Positions 9,388 to 17,370 of a stretch of DNA of 64,000 nt are shown one piece after another (positions within the stretch are counted from its first letter, which is position 1; every line of letters begins with the position of its first letter). The DNA lies in assembly GCF_013366375.1 (NCBI RefSeq), contig NZ_JABWMJ010000004.1, positions 372,001-436,000 of the forward strand, given 5' to 3'. The DNA is from Rhizobacter koreensis (GTDB lineage: Bacteria; Pseudomonadota; Gammaproteobacteria; Burkholderiales; Burkholderiaceae_C). The position numbers were made by a program, and so were the translations under genes. The notes below the pieces were generated by a model that did no database searches, was not told where the DNA came from, and saw nothing but the letters and a program-made list of their open reading frames with translations.

Positions 9388-10599
9388 TCAGCCCAGCGTG
9401 TTGCTCTTCTCGGAGCCAGTCGGCACCGGCCGCGTGGGGTTGGCTGCCGCCAGCGCGGCGCCGGCCGCCATCAATCCGCCGAGCACGGTCGACTTCGCCG
9501 CTGCAGGTGGCTCCGACACCACCTTGACCCGCTCTGGGCAATCCGGGAAGCGGGGGCCGAAGGCCTGCCGCATCCACTCGCAGGCCTGCGCTGCATTGCT
9601 GGCGGCGAGGGCTCCTTCCAACAGCGAGCCGAGTCTCTCGAACGCCAGCGCTGCTTCCTCGACAAGGTCGCGCTCCTTGCTCGCCTTGCGCAGACGGTCC
9701 GTCAGAGACTCACTCGTGTCAACCGGGTTGTTCACGCCATTGCGGAGCACTGCGGGCAGGCCTTTCACCACCTTGAGCAGAGCCAGGTCATCGCGCCGGT
9801 CATGCTTCGCGAAGAGCGGCACGGCCGCCGCCATCAGCAGGATGGAAGCGGGGCCGCCGGAGGTCCACCTCCAGTCTCGGTGAGCCTTGAGATACCGGAC
9901 CACTCGACGAAGCTGCTCGCCGTGTTCGTCGACCTTGCTGAGGAACCACTGCTTGACCGGGCGAGGGTCCGACTCCATCCAGTCGTCCTCGCGATGAGCC
10001 AACAGCACACCGTCACTGGGCAGAGCGGTCCATGCGTCGCGCTCAGCCTTGGCGATGGCTTCACTGAAGTTGGCATACACGTTGTCGAGAGCGAGCGCCC
10101 GCGCGCTCAGCGTGGCGAATTCGGTGTCGGGAATCGCATATAGAGGGACGTCGATGTGGGCCGTCGCGCTGATGACGATGCGGATGCAGGTCGGTTTGTC
10201 GGTGACCAGCTGCCAGCCCCGCTCCTTGATGAGCGGCTCCAACGCCTTCTGCGCAACCGTGAAGAACACGGTCGCCGCGATGCTCGGCCGCCGCGTCTGG
10301 GTAAGGAAGCTCAGCGGAAGGTAGCAGCCGTCATCGACGTCCGCCTGCTGGGGCTTCTTGGCGGGACAGTTCAGGGTCTTGTATGCCCAGGAGCCCTGCG
10401 TGAAGAACCGCGGCGTCGGGATGTCCTGCGTGTAGCCCAGCTGGCGCAGCTCTCGAGGAATCCCATCGCGTAGTGCTGCTCGTACCGCAGTCTTTGCCGC
10501 GGCAATGTAGTCGCGCTCATGGCTGTGCAGGTCCAGGCTAGCCTGAAGGCACTGTTCGGCGTCGTCGCCGGTGAAGAACAGGGAGCTGAGGTTCAACAT
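9388..10599 (-). CDS. cdnA: DncV-like CD-NTase (clade A), 3',3'-cGAMP synthase
   Basis: 403-residue cGAS/DncV-like nucleotidyltransferase, the CBASS sensor-synthase. The segment [15 protein letters not shown] aligns by eye with Vibrio cholerae DncV (T-P-R-F-W-T-Q-G-S-F-Q-Y). The metal-binding acids are D87/D89 in A-D-V-D-D-G and D150 in [11 protein letters not shown] further shared block is W-x-S-D-P-(R/K)-x-V. This places it in the DncV clade, for which 3',3'-cGAMP is the known product (inference for this protein). The C-terminus ends with free Gly after N-T-L, suitable for Cap2 conjugation. Start ATG at 10599, 13 bp after capV. Confidence 0.88.
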   Translation of the reverse strand: MLNLSSLFFTGDDAEQCLQASLDLHSHERDYIAAAKTAVRAALRDGIPRELRQLGYTQDIPTPRFFTQGSWAYKTLNCPAKKPQQADVDDGCYLPLSFLTQTRRPSIAATVFFTVAQKALEPLIKERGWQLVTDKPTCIRIVISATAHIDVPLYAIPDTEFATLSARALALDNVYANFSEAIAKAERDAWTALPSDGVLLAHREDDWMESDPRPVKQWFLSKVDEHGEQLRRVVRYLKAHRDWRWTSGGPASILLMAAAVPLFAKHDRRDDLALLKVVKGLPAVLRNGVNNPVDTSESLTDRLRKASKERDLVEEAALAFERLGSLLEGALAASNAAQACEWMRQAFGPRFPDCPERVKVVSEPPAAAKSTVLGGLMAAGAALAAANPTRPVPTGSEKSNTLG

Positions 10600-10612
10600 T
10601 GCAGTCTTGCTT

Positions 10613-11599
10613 TCAGGCGTTCTTGTTGGGGCCGTGGAAGAAGGTCGGGGCGCCAGCTTGGTGGGCGCGGAAAGGTTGGAACTTGGGGTCTCCGAGAGTC
10701 CGCTGAGCTGCGTGCATGCCGCGGTCACGCAACGTGTTGGTTGAACCCGGGGTCACCCGGTCCAGTTCCTTCACATCGCGGCTCTGGTCCGGCGTCGCCT
10801 TGTCGTCAATCTGGAAGTAGTCGTCGCCGAGCGACTGCCGCAGCATGTAGTCGACCGATGACTCTTGGGCAGAGATGACCAAGTCAAACAGACCGCCGCG
10901 CCAGCGGCCGAAGCCACGGTCCAGGCTCGCAGAACCGCGGAGGGTCGCGCCGATGGTCATGGTGCCAATCGACAGGACCCGAACGCGAACATCCTGTTTA
11001 GGCGCCAGGAACGTGCGAACCTCGTGAAGGCCGAAGAGCCCGGGCGCGTTGCCGACAAGGCCGCCATCTGCGAAGACGCCGCGGTTGTTTCGGGCCAGCG
11101 GGAAGTACACGGGCGCGGCGGCAGTGGCCATCGCCACATCCACGAGAGACATCCGATGGTCGAACTCGAAGGTCTGGTGATGCGGCGTCTTGAAGAACTG
11201 GCCTCTGCCGGTGGTGTAGTTCACCGCGGGCACTAGAACTCGGTGCTTTAGGTCGCCCACCGTCTTGTCGCGGAAGCGCTCGGAAAGCACTTCTCGCAAG
11301 CCCGCCGAGCTGTGCTTTGCCTGCAACCAGAACCCCAAGGCGCGCCGCAGCCAGGTGCGGCTGCCGAAGATGCGGCTACCCTGCTTCTCGAAAAGCGTCT
11401 TCAGTTCGACGGCCGGGATGTCAGCCGCGAGACCGAGCGCGAGCAATCCACCCGCCGAGGTGCCGCAGACCAGGTCGAAGTGAGAGGCAATGGGCCTGCC
11501 CATCGCCGCTTCCAGTTCGGTGAGCACCGTCGCCGAGTAGAGCGCGCGGTAGCCGCCACCCGAGAGGGCAAGGACGTGAAAATCGGGCACCTCGGTCAC
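10613..11599 (-). CDS. capV: CapV, patatin-like phospholipase CBASS effector
   Basis: About 328-residue patatin-like phospholipase. In known CBASS it is activated by 3',3'-cGAMP and degrades membrane phospholipid to kill the infected cell. Visible motifs: oxyanion glycine loop G-G-G-Y-R-A-L at 14-20, nucleophile S48 in G-T-S-A-G-G, and catalytic D178 in F-A-D-G-G. The start is a GTG at 11599, which begins one base after the DUF2188 stop; longer in-frame versions would read through the upstream gene as Arg/Ala/Thr-rich nonsense. CapV plus a DncV-like synthase is the original V. cholerae pairing. Confidence 0.87.
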   Translation of the reverse strand: MTEVPDFHVLALSGGGYRALYSATVLTELEAAMGRPIASHFDLVCGTSAGGLLALGLAADIPAVELKTLFEKQGSRIFGSRTWLRRALGFWLQAKHSSAGLREVLSERFRDKTVGDLKHRVLVPAVNYTTGRGQFFKTPHHQTFEFDHRMSLVDVAMATAAAPVYFPLARNNRGVFADGGLVGNAPGLFGLHEVRTFLAPKQDVRVRVLSIGTMTIGATLRGSASLDRGFGRWRGGLFDLVISAQESSVDYMLRQSLGDDYFQIDDKATPDQSRDVKELDRVTPGSTNTLRDRGMHAAQRTLGDPKFQPFRAHQAGAPTFFHGPNKNA

Positions 11600-11600
11600 A

Positions 11601-11825
11601 TCAGCCTTTCGGCGGGAACGGGTCGCCGCCGTGGCTGTCCTTGTCGCGGATGCGGCCGTCGGGGCGATGGATGATGAGTTCCGAGCCCTGGTGCTGGGCG
11701 ATGCGGCGCGCCGCGTCCGTCGCCGCGGCCTGCGTGTCGTGGACCGAGGTTGCGCGGGTGTTGCCAGCGCCCTTGACGGCCCAGCCACCCTGGTGAGGAA
11801 CGACGTGTTGATTCTTGCCAGCCAT
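11601..11825 (-). CDS. DUF2188 small protein, first gene of the CBASS operon
   Basis: 74 residues with the compact DUF2188 pattern: H-V-V-P-H-Q-G-G-W-A-V-K at the N-terminus, A-x-x-x-A-R-R-I-A-Q-H-Q-G-S in the middle, then E-L-I-I-H-R-P-D-G-R-I-R-D-K-D-S-H-G. The start has a strong Shine-Dalgarno, AAGGAGG at 11830-11836, the best in the operon, and the stop sits one base before the capV GTG, so capV translation probably depends on it. DUF2188 has no assigned function that I know; its place as CBASS leader is unusual. It could be an accessory, a regulator or simply a translational leader. Confidence 0.75.
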   Translation of the reverse strand: MAGKNQHVVPHQGGWAVKGAGNTRATSVHDTQAAATDAARRIAQHQGSELIIHRPDGRIRDKDSHGGDPFPPKG

Positions 11826-11851
11826 AGAGCCTCCTTGCTGAACGCCGCGTC

Positions 11852-11881
11852 ATATTAAGTGAACGAACCGGACGCCGTCAA
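11852..11881 (-). promoter_or_regulatory. candidate promoter of the CBASS operon
   Basis: On the minus strand TTGACG (11876-11881) and TAATAT (11852-11857) are separated by 18 bp, a good sigma-70 match, 27 bp upstream of the DUF2188 start. It is back to back with the capH promoter, so a CapH-like repressor bound between could control both. Confidence 0.55.
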
Positions 11882-11884
11882 CTC

Positions 11885-11913
11885 TTGTGGACGACTCGTT
11901 CGCCCTGTAGAAT
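11885..11913 (+). promoter_or_regulatory. candidate promoter of capH-capP, flanked by GTTCGCC repeats
   Basis: TTGTGG (11885-11890) and TAGAAT (11908-11913) with a 17 bp spacer, 43 bp before the capH start. Two direct GTTCGCC copies (11898-11904, 11922-11928) flank the -10 box, and a related inverted GGTTCG lies at about 11864-11869. These are reasonable operator candidates for autoregulation by the XRE protein; binding is inferred. Confidence 0.5.
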
Positions 11914-11956
11914 GCCGAGTTGTTCGCCGCGTCGGCGTGTAGCGAGGAATCCATAG

Positions 11957-12295
11957 ATGTCACTCGGCGCCAGGCTTGCTGAACTACGGCTGCGCAAGGG
12001 CGAGTCACTCCAGACCGTGGCCACGGCCATCGGCATCTCCAAGACTCACGTCTGGCAGTTGGAGAAGGGGAACAGCGACAACCCCTCTATGGAGCTTCTC
12101 AAGAAGCTTGCCGAACACTTCGAAGTACCGCTCACCTACTTGGCCGACTCCGAGTCGGAGGCGTCGCTGGACGATGTCGAGGCGCAGCAGTTCTTTCGGG
12201 ACTTCAAGTCGTTGTCGGATGCCGAGCGCGAACTTCTGAAGCACACTCTCCAGGTCTTCAAGAACAAGAAGGCTGGGGGAGATGGTTCAGCTTGA
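11957..12295 (+). CDS. capH: CapH-like XRE/Cro-type HTH repressor
   Basis: 112-residue protein with an N-terminal XRE helix-turn-helix (L-R-L-R-K-G-E-S-L-Q-T-V-A, G-I-S-K-T-H-V-W-Q-L-E-K-G, residues about 10-60) and a C-terminal helical tail likely used for dimerisation. It is transcribed divergently from the CBASS operon and coupled by a 14 bp overlap to a Zn-peptidase gene. This arrangement matches the CapH/CapP pair known to control CBASS: CapH represses, and DNA damage activates CapP to cleave it. The start is supported by GAGGA 8 bp upstream. Confidence 0.8.
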   Translation: MSLGARLAELRLRKGESLQTVATAIGISKTHVWQLEKGNSDNPSMELLKKLAEHFEVPLTYLADSESEASLDDVEAQQFFRDFKSLSDAERELLKHTLQVFKNKKAGGDGSA

Positions 12296-13079
12296 CCTGA
12301 TAGAACTCGCGGACCTTGTTCGGCCGGAGCAGCTCGTCGCCGAAATTCTTCGACAGAACCCGCAGATGCCAGTCCCGGTTCCGCTTGAGGACCTGGCGCG
12401 GCTCGCCGGCATCAGCAAGATTGAGGCGTTTACCAGCGAGGGCTTCGAGGGCGCGTTGATTGCCAACGCGACGAAGTCTCAGGGTGCAATCTTCTACAGC
12501 AATCGTGGTCCTCGACCGCGCCAGCGCTTCACCATTGGCCACGAGCTGGGTCACTTCTTGCTGCCTTGGCACCGGCAGGCGAAGTTTCAGTGCACGGCTG
12601 AGGACATTACGTCTGGAGGCAACAAGGACTGGGAGATTCAAGCCAACCAGTTTGCGGCGGAACTGCTGATTCCGGCTCCCCTGGTCAAGACGCGACTGCA
12701 GAAGCTCAAAGACCCAGAACTTGCGCACATCATGGCGCTGAGGGATGAGTTCGAGACGAGCATGGAAATGACCGCGCGCAGGGTCGTCGAACTCAGCGAG
12801 TACGCCTGCGCCGTTATCTTCTCCAAGGACAACGTAGTTCGCTACCCAGTGTGGAGCCCGTACTTCACGCATCGACTATGCGTCAAGAAGGGAGAGCGGC
12901 TCCCGGCGAAGAGCCCGAGCAGAGAAGCAGCGAGCGACCCCGACGAGTGGCACGAGCTTGATGCCCATTGGTGGCTGGTCGAAAGGCGCGGGGAAGACAC
13001 TCCGGAGTCTGTGTACGAGCAGACGCTTGTGCAGGAGAACGGTCACAAGGTGACGCTGCTGACTTACGACCCTGAGTAG
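12282..13079 (+). CDS. capP: CapP-like ImmA/IrrE-family zinc metallopeptidase
   Basis: 265-residue COG2856-type protease. The active site is F-T-I-G-H87-E88-L-G-H91-F with a third ligand probably E118 in D-W-E-I-Q-A-N-Q-F-A-A-E-L-L-I-P, the standard ImmA/IrrE second motif. The region after residue 170 has hydrophobic Y-A-C-A-V-I-F and Trp-rich segments, fitting the sensor half of CapP proteins. It overlaps capH by 14 bp and opposes the CBASS operon. The expected role is proteolysis of CapH to release CBASS expression; this is inferred from family and context, not shown. Confidence 0.8.
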   Translation: MVQLDLIELADLVRPEQLVAEILRQNPQMPVPVPLEDLARLAGISKIEAFTSEGFEGALIANATKSQGAIFYSNRGPRPRQRFTIGHELGHFLLPWHRQAKFQCTAEDITSGGNKDWEIQANQFAAELLIPAPLVKTRLQKLKDPELAHIMALRDEFETSMEMTARRVVELSEYACAVIFSKDNVVRYPVWSPYFTHRLCVKKGERLPAKSPSREAASDPDEWHELDAHWWLVERRGEDTPESVYEQTLVQENGHKVTLLTYDPE

Positions 13080-13501
13080 GGGCTACCGCCGCTGAAACTC
13101 CGAAGGCGTGCGCACCGTGGCGCTGTTGCTCGAGCCGCTGCTCCCGCGCCTTCCTCTCTGCTTCCCATCGAGTAGCGAGGCCCCGTCCGACGTCATCCGC
13201 CGCAAGTGGGACCTTCGGCCGGTAGCGTGCACGCCGGCCCCGGTTGGGGTGCGCCCGCATGGGCTCAAGTCGTGGTTCGCGCCTCAATAGCCGGCAGCGC
13301 TGCCCGCCGAAGTGGGTCCTGCGCAGCCGGGCCTTCTGTGCGTGACTATGGAGGTGCTCGACCGGCAGCTTTAGGGTAGGCGAGATCAGGGCGACGTATG
13401 CCTGCGGGGCGAATCGTTTGGAGGTCGGGCGCAACGCGGCCCGAACGTCCGCCAACAGGGGCGTTGCCGACTTTTGACGCGAGCCCATGGACGAGCAGCG
13501 A
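13080..13501. other. 422 bp cargo boundary region, possible decayed gene
   Basis: No intact gene is convincing. A minus-strand frame through about 13100-13400 reads like coding sequence (R-P-K-V-P-L-A-A-D-D-V then W-E-A-E-R-K-A-R-E-Q-R-L-E-Q-Q-R) but lacks a sensible end, running antisense into capP. It may be a remnant of the gene disrupted when the CBASS cargo entered between trbC and traN. No terminator is clear. Confidence 0.4.
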
Positions 13502-14203
13502 CTATCGCTTCGGCCGAACTGAACCCTGCGAGTTCCGACTCAGGTACTGCATCGCATAGTCCAGAGTCACATCTCCAGCAACTTTCGCGAACTGCTGCGA
13601 AGAGCCACACACGCGGGATGCGCATGCTTCGGCCCCGGCACCGTCCATGACCAGGACGAATGTCGGAGTTCTCGTGATCCCATGGCGATCGAACGCTTCC
13701 GGATCGATCTGGACGGCAACGCGGCGGCTACCGATCAGCGCCTGCATGCGGGTCACCGTGTCTCGGATCGATCCGTTGACCAACCCCCGCAGTACGAGCG
13801 TCGCGCCGGCCCGCGCTGCCTGGTCGACCAAGCGCTGGAGCGTCGCCTCCGGCATCGCGAAGCTCACGAAGATCAGCACCTTCGGCCCTGCCTTGCCCGG
13901 AGTCATCGCCGCAGCCTGAGCTCCGTTCTGCACGTCGAAGCCCTTGGAGATGGCCTCGAGGTCGATGGGCATGCGGGTCACCGGCTGCGGAAGGTTCTCG
14001 ATGCGCAGTGCGGCTGGAACCGGCACCCGTGCCAGCTCAGCCTCGGTCGGCATCCGATGCTGCTGGCGCGCGCGCTCGATGTCGGCGTCGGTGACGGCGG
14101 GTGGCGTCGCCGTGGCACCCAGCACGCTGCCGGCAAGAAGGAGCGCGGCGACCCCGGCGCCGAGCGCCCGGCCGATGAGCGTGGCCCTGTCAGTAGCCCA
14201 CAC
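13502..14203 (-). CDS. trbC: TrbC, F-type conjugal transfer periplasmic protein
   Basis: 233-residue TrbC_Ftype protein, periplasmic and needed for F-pilus assembly, often fused or paired with TraW. A signal peptide (A-G-V-A-A-L-L-L-A-G-S-V-L-G-A) is present; the thioredoxin-like C-terminal half carries V-L-I-F-V-S-F-A-M-P and L-V-L-R-G-L-V-N-G-S-I, the TrbC signature, and an isolated C-A-S-R-V-C pair. The start is GTG at 14203, overlapping the traU end by 14 bp. It is the last tra gene before the defence cargo. Confidence 0.87.
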   Translation of the reverse strand: MWATDRATLIGRALGAGVAALLLAGSVLGATATPPAVTDADIERARQQHRMPTEAELARVPVPAALRIENLPQPVTRMPIDLEAISKGFDVQNGAQAAAMTPGKAGPKVLIFVSFAMPEATLQRLVDQAARAGATLVLRGLVNGSIRDTVTRMQALIGSRRVAVQIDPEAFDRHGITRTPTFVLVMDGAGAEACASRVCGSSQQFAKVAGDVTLDYAMQYLSRNSQGSVRPKR

Positions 14204-15269
14204 AGCAGTTCCTCTTCCGAAACAGCATGAACGCGAAGTCTTCGCCGCGCACCGGGTACTCCTTGCCGGCGCCCCAGACGATGGTGCTGCGGCCGAAAGG
14301 CTGGCAGCAGCGGCCGCCGTCCTTGGCGGTGTTGGCCACCGGATAGGTCAGCTGGGTCTTGTAGGCGGTCTTGTCCATGGCCGGCAGGAAGTAGGGCCCG
14401 CACAGGCCCGGCCGGCCATGCCAGCCCCAGGCCAGCAACTCGCGGTGCATCTTGGCGGTCAGCCGCTGCGCGATGAGGGCCGCCGTTCGCACGCCGCCCA
14501 TGTGGTATGGCACGTGGCCATCGAAGGGGTAGATGCCGCCCTGGCAGCCGGCGCACCAGAACATCTCGGCGATGCCGAAGCCCGCGGTCGCGGCCACGCA
14601 ATCGGCCGCGCAGGCCGCGACCGCCACCGGGTTGGCGAACAGTACGGCCTCGGGGTTGAGGATCAGGGTCAGCTCGTCGTCGTTCCATAGCGGGTCCACC
14701 TCGGTCAGGTAGGCCAGGTCGAACGAGCCCCGCTCCAGGCACGGGAAGTCGGTCACCACCTCCAGCCAGTACAGCACCGGGTTCACGTAGAAGTGCGCCT
14801 GGTAGAAGCTGCCGCCGTCGCCATCGCCTTCGGGGCGCGTAAACCGTGCCGCCGCCGGCGCCGGGATGCCGGGGTCGAGGTCGATGCCGCCCAGTGAGGC
14901 CAGGCAGAACGGCTTGCGCACGGCCTCCACGTGCCGGGCCGGCTCCCAGAACCCGATCGATAGGCCGATGGTGGGGTTCACGCCGCAGCTGCAGACCGGG
15001 TTCGACGGGTTGGGGATGTCCTCCTGCCCATCGAAGTTGGCGATGGTGGCGCTGCCGATGCTGATCGGCAGGATGCAGCTCCAGCAGATCTCGGTGATCG
15101 GGTTGGGGAAGCGGCCGGTGCAGGTCAGGCTGTCGGCGGCCTGCGCGGGCGCCACCCAGGGCAGGGCGGTAGCCAGCAACGCGCGGGCAAGGACCTGGCC
15201 GGCCCATCGGCCAAGCGCGGGCATCCTCTGTGCGGCAAGCCAGCGGATCAGGAGTGGCAGGCTGGTCAT
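14190..15269 (-). CDS. traU: TraU, conjugal pilus assembly protein
   Basis: 359-residue periplasmic TraU family protein required for DNA transfer. After a signal region ending A-P-A-Q-A-A-D, the characteristic cysteine-rich core appears: F-P-N-P-I-T-E-I-C-W-S-C-I-L-P-I-S-I-G, then P-V-C-S-C-G-V-N-P-T-I-G-L, and later M-F-W-C-A-G-C-Q-G. Length and cysteine spacing fit the family. The ATG overlaps the traW stop by 4 bp. Confidence 0.9.
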   Translation of the reverse strand: MTSLPLLIRWLAAQRMPALGRWAGQVLARALLATALPWVAPAQAADSLTCTGRFPNPITEICWSCILPISIGSATIANFDGQEDIPNPSNPVCSCGVNPTIGLSIGFWEPARHVEAVRKPFCLASLGGIDLDPGIPAPAAARFTRPEGDGDGGSFYQAHFYVNPVLYWLEVVTDFPCLERGSFDLAYLTEVDPLWNDDELTLILNPEAVLFANPVAVAACAADCVAATAGFGIAEMFWCAGCQGGIYPFDGHVPYHMGGVRTAALIAQRLTAKMHRELLAWGWHGRPGLCGPYFLPAMDKTAYKTQLTYPVANTAKDGGRCCQPFGRSTIVWGAGKEYPVRGEDFAFMLFRKRNCCVGY

Positions 15270-15940
15270 TGCACGAGCACCTCGTCGACGCGCAGGCGCA
15301 TGCCTTCCTGCGAGACCAGGGCGGGCACCTGCCTGATGCCGAAACGGCGGGTCAGCGTCCCCTGCTGGTCGTAGTACACCGGCACGCGCCAGGACTTCAT
15401 CAGGTCCAGGTACGAGCCACCGGTCAGGATGGGTTTGACCTTGCCGTCGTAGCGCGCGATCAGTTCGCGGGCCCGAGCGACCTGTCGTCCGTCACGGGCA
15501 TCGAAGAACAGCAGCCGCTTGGACAGCGACACCACCTCCAGCGGGTTCTTGCGCGTTCCGGCCGGGAACAGCAGCCGGCCCTGCGCATCGACGATGTTGC
15601 GGTCGAGCGTGAAGGTGGGATCGATGGTCCAGGACCGTGCAGTCTCGGTGCTTCGGATGCCCTCGACCGGAGCGGGCTGGCGCACGGCGGCCACACCACG
15701 GTTGCGCGCCTCGTCGATCAGACGCTGCAGTTCACCCGTGCGTTCCTTGTCGCGCAGGCGCTGCTGGACGAACTCCAGCAGATGGGGCTCGGCGATGCTG
15801 TAGGTAGGGCCGATGGTCCCCAGGTCCACGGCGTGGGCGGCCGTGCTCGGGATCGTTGCGACGGCCACCAACAGCGAACGTATGACGCGCGCCGCCGGGC
15901 TGGTGCAATTTGCCTGAGGCAGTGGCAGCTGGAACTTCAC
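15266..15940 (-). CDS. traW: TraW, conjugal pilus assembly protein
   Basis: 224-residue TraW family protein, periplasmic, acting with TraU and TrbC in pilus assembly. A signal sequence (S-L-L-V-A-V-A-T-I-P-S-T-A-A-H-A) precedes V-D-L-G-T-I-G-P-T-Y-S-I-A-E-P, the conserved mature N-terminus of TraW, and a C-terminal L-L-F-F-D-A-R-D-G-R-Q block. I chose GTG at 15940, which forms a GTGA overlap with the upstream stop; an ATG at 15961 is an alternative and still includes the signal peptide. Confidence 0.87.
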   Translation of the reverse strand: MKFQLPLPQANCTSPAARVIRSLLVAVATIPSTAAHAVDLGTIGPTYSIAEPHLLEFVQQRLRDKERTGELQRLIDEARNRGVAAVRQPAPVEGIRSTETARSWTIDPTFTLDRNIVDAQGRLLFPAGTRKNPLEVVSLSKRLLFFDARDGRQVARARELIARYDGKVKPILTGGSYLDLMKSWRVPVYYDQQGTLTRRFGIRQVPALVSQEGMRLRVDEVLVQ

Positions 15941-16347
15941 CTTGCCGCCTTCCGGGTGCATGAGACCTGCTCGCCAAGCCGCGTCAGACCTGGTCCGTCC
16001 TGGAGGTGGCTGGCCCGGATCATCGCCATCAGCAGCGGATCGCCGTCGCCTTCCGCCATCGCCTGTCGCAACTCGCGGCTCGAAAGACTCCGGCGGCACC
16101 GGCGCTCATGGGCCTGGAGATAGGCCTGCGCCCCTTGGTGCGCCGCCGGGGAGATCTGCTGGAGCAGCGCAAGGTAGTCGGCCATCGGCACGTCGCCCGT
16201 GACAGCCGGCTCGGCCGGTGTCTGCGCCAGCGCCGGCAACGCCACAGCGAACGCGGTCACGGCGACAAGGGACGCCAAAGAGGCCCGGGAGGTCAGTTGG
16301 GCCACGTGACGGAACCCCGGCCGACGCAGCATCAGGTGCGGATCCAC
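15937..16347 (-). CDS. small secreted conjugation-operon protein, function unknown
   Basis: 136 residues, with a hydrophobic export segment (L-A-S-L-V-A-V-T-A-F-A-V-A-L-P-A-L-A-Q) and a mature part rich in charged helices containing two cysteines (E-R-R-C-R-R and Q-V-S-C-T-R). I do not recognise the family. Its place between the TrhF-type peptidase and TraW, with a 4 bp overlap to traW, argues that it is part of the transfer apparatus. Confidence 0.65.
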   Translation of the reverse strand: MDPHLMLRRPGFRHVAQLTSRASLASLVAVTAFAVALPALAQTPAEPAVTGDVPMADYLALLQQISPAAHQGAQAYLQAHERRCRRSLSSRELRQAMAEGDGDPLLMAMIRASHLQDGPGLTRLGEQVSCTRKAAR

Positions 16348-16356
16348 GGCAGCCCC

Positions 16357-16899
16357 TCAGAACAGCGGCACCACGGTGCCCAGCACCTGCTCGGCCCGCA
16401 CGAGCCCGCTGCTGCGGTAGCGCGAGTCGAACGAATCCGGGCCGGTGCCCTGCACGTAGTAGTGGCCCGGCGGGATCACCGTCGGCGCAATCGGCTCCAG
16501 CGGGCGCCGGTCGAAGGCCTGGACCTTGGCCGTGCCGACGACGACACCGTTGACCGACACCGTGCGGCCGGACACCGTCACCACGTCGCCCGGCAGGCCG
16601 CGCACGACCTTGAAGAACGGCTGACCGTCCAGTCCGGGGTACGTGGCTCGCGCCTGGCCTGCAAACGAGAAGATGACGAACTCGCCGCGCTGCAGCGGAT
16701 GCTCGCCGTGCTGCAGCCAGGCCACCCGGTACGGCAGGCTGCCCGTCCAGTTGAAGAGGACCGGCACGCGCGGCGTCGGGTCGATGAAGAGCCGCGTGTA
16801 GGCGAAGGCCCAGATCGCGAAGACGGGCAGGTAGAGGTACCAGCGTCGCCGCATGTGCGCCGCAAACTCGATGGCCTGGGTGCGAAGGCTGCGCTTCAT
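16357..16899 (-). CDS. trhF: TrhF/TraF-type S26 signal peptidase
   Basis: 180-residue membrane-anchored peptidase of family S26, likely maturing the pilin. One transmembrane helix (W-Y-L-Y-L-P-V-F-A-I-W-A-F-A-Y) precedes the catalytic domain. The Ser candidate is in N-W-T-G-S-L-P-Y-R, and the general-base Lys is in F-F-K-V-V-R-G-L-P-G-D, which matches the S26 K-R-x-x-G-L-P-G-D box. A C-terminal G-T-G-P-D-S-F-D-S-R-Y block is typical of TraF/TrhF peptidases. Its start overlaps the trbI stop by 4 bp. Confidence 0.87.
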   Translation of the reverse strand: MKRSLRTQAIEFAAHMRRRWYLYLPVFAIWAFAYTRLFIDPTPRVPVLFNWTGSLPYRVAWLQHGEHPLQRGEFVIFSFAGQARATYPGLDGQPFFKVVRGLPGDVVTVSGRTVSVNGVVVGTAKVQAFDRRPLEPIAPTVIPPGHYYVQGTGPDSFDSRYRSSGLVRAEQVLGTVVPLF

Positions 16900-17354
16900 C
16901 GGGCCTCCTCGGGGTCGTTCCTGTGAGGTGTCTGGGGATGGCCCAGCTTCTGCTGCAGCAGTGCCGTCAGATCGACGGTCCGCGGTGTCCGGCCGGCCAC
17001 GGCGCTCTTCAGCACCACCAGGCAGGCGCAGTCGCGCGGCAGTTCCTCCAGCGCCGCCGGCAGCCGCTGCGAGAAGCTCCGGGCCAGCGCAAACGCCCTC
17101 TCGCGGTCAGCGTCGGTGGTGGCGCGGGTCAGGAGCTGGGTGAACTCGGCCTCCTTCTGCCGGTACACCTCGCCGACATCGACCACGCCGACCCGCTGGG
17201 CCGGGCGCACCACCACGCGGTCGTAGGCGGCCAGCGTGCCCAGCACGATCAGCAGCGCGAATGACGCGTGCAGGAGGATGGGCGCCACGCCCACGGGCCC
17301 GGCAAGGGGCTGCTGGGGGTTCGGGCCCGCACTGGCGCTGGCGTCGACGTCCAT
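16896..17354 (-). CDS. trbI: TrbI, F-type conjugal transfer inner-membrane protein
   Basis: 152-residue protein with one N-terminal transmembrane helix (I-L-L-H-A-S-F-A-L-L-I-V-L-G-T-L-A) followed by a periplasmic helical region and a conserved D-C-A-C-L-V-V-L-K-S-A-V block. Size, topology and position between traC and the S26 peptidase fit TrbI_Ftype, a modulator of pilus extension. It is separated from traC by 16 bp and overlaps the peptidase gene by ATGA. Confidence 0.75.
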   Translation of the reverse strand: MDVDASASAGPNPQQPLAGPVGVAPILLHASFALLIVLGTLAAYDRVVVRPAQRVGVVDVGEVYRQKEAEFTQLLTRATTDADRERAFALARSFSQRLPAALEELPRDCACLVVLKSAVAGRTPRTVDLTALLQQKLGHPQTPHRNDPEEAR

Positions 17355-17370
17355 GGGAGCCTCGCCAGGG

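Noticed and set aside
7586..9577. Longer Cap2 starting at 9577
   Set aside because: The extra 64 residues overlap the cdnA coding end and are Arg/Gly-rich without E2 similarity.
12883..13488. 201-codon minus-strand gene antisense to the end of capP
   Set aside because: Half of it is antisense to capP; only the part in 13080-13400 looks weakly protein-like and is recorded as a possible remnant.
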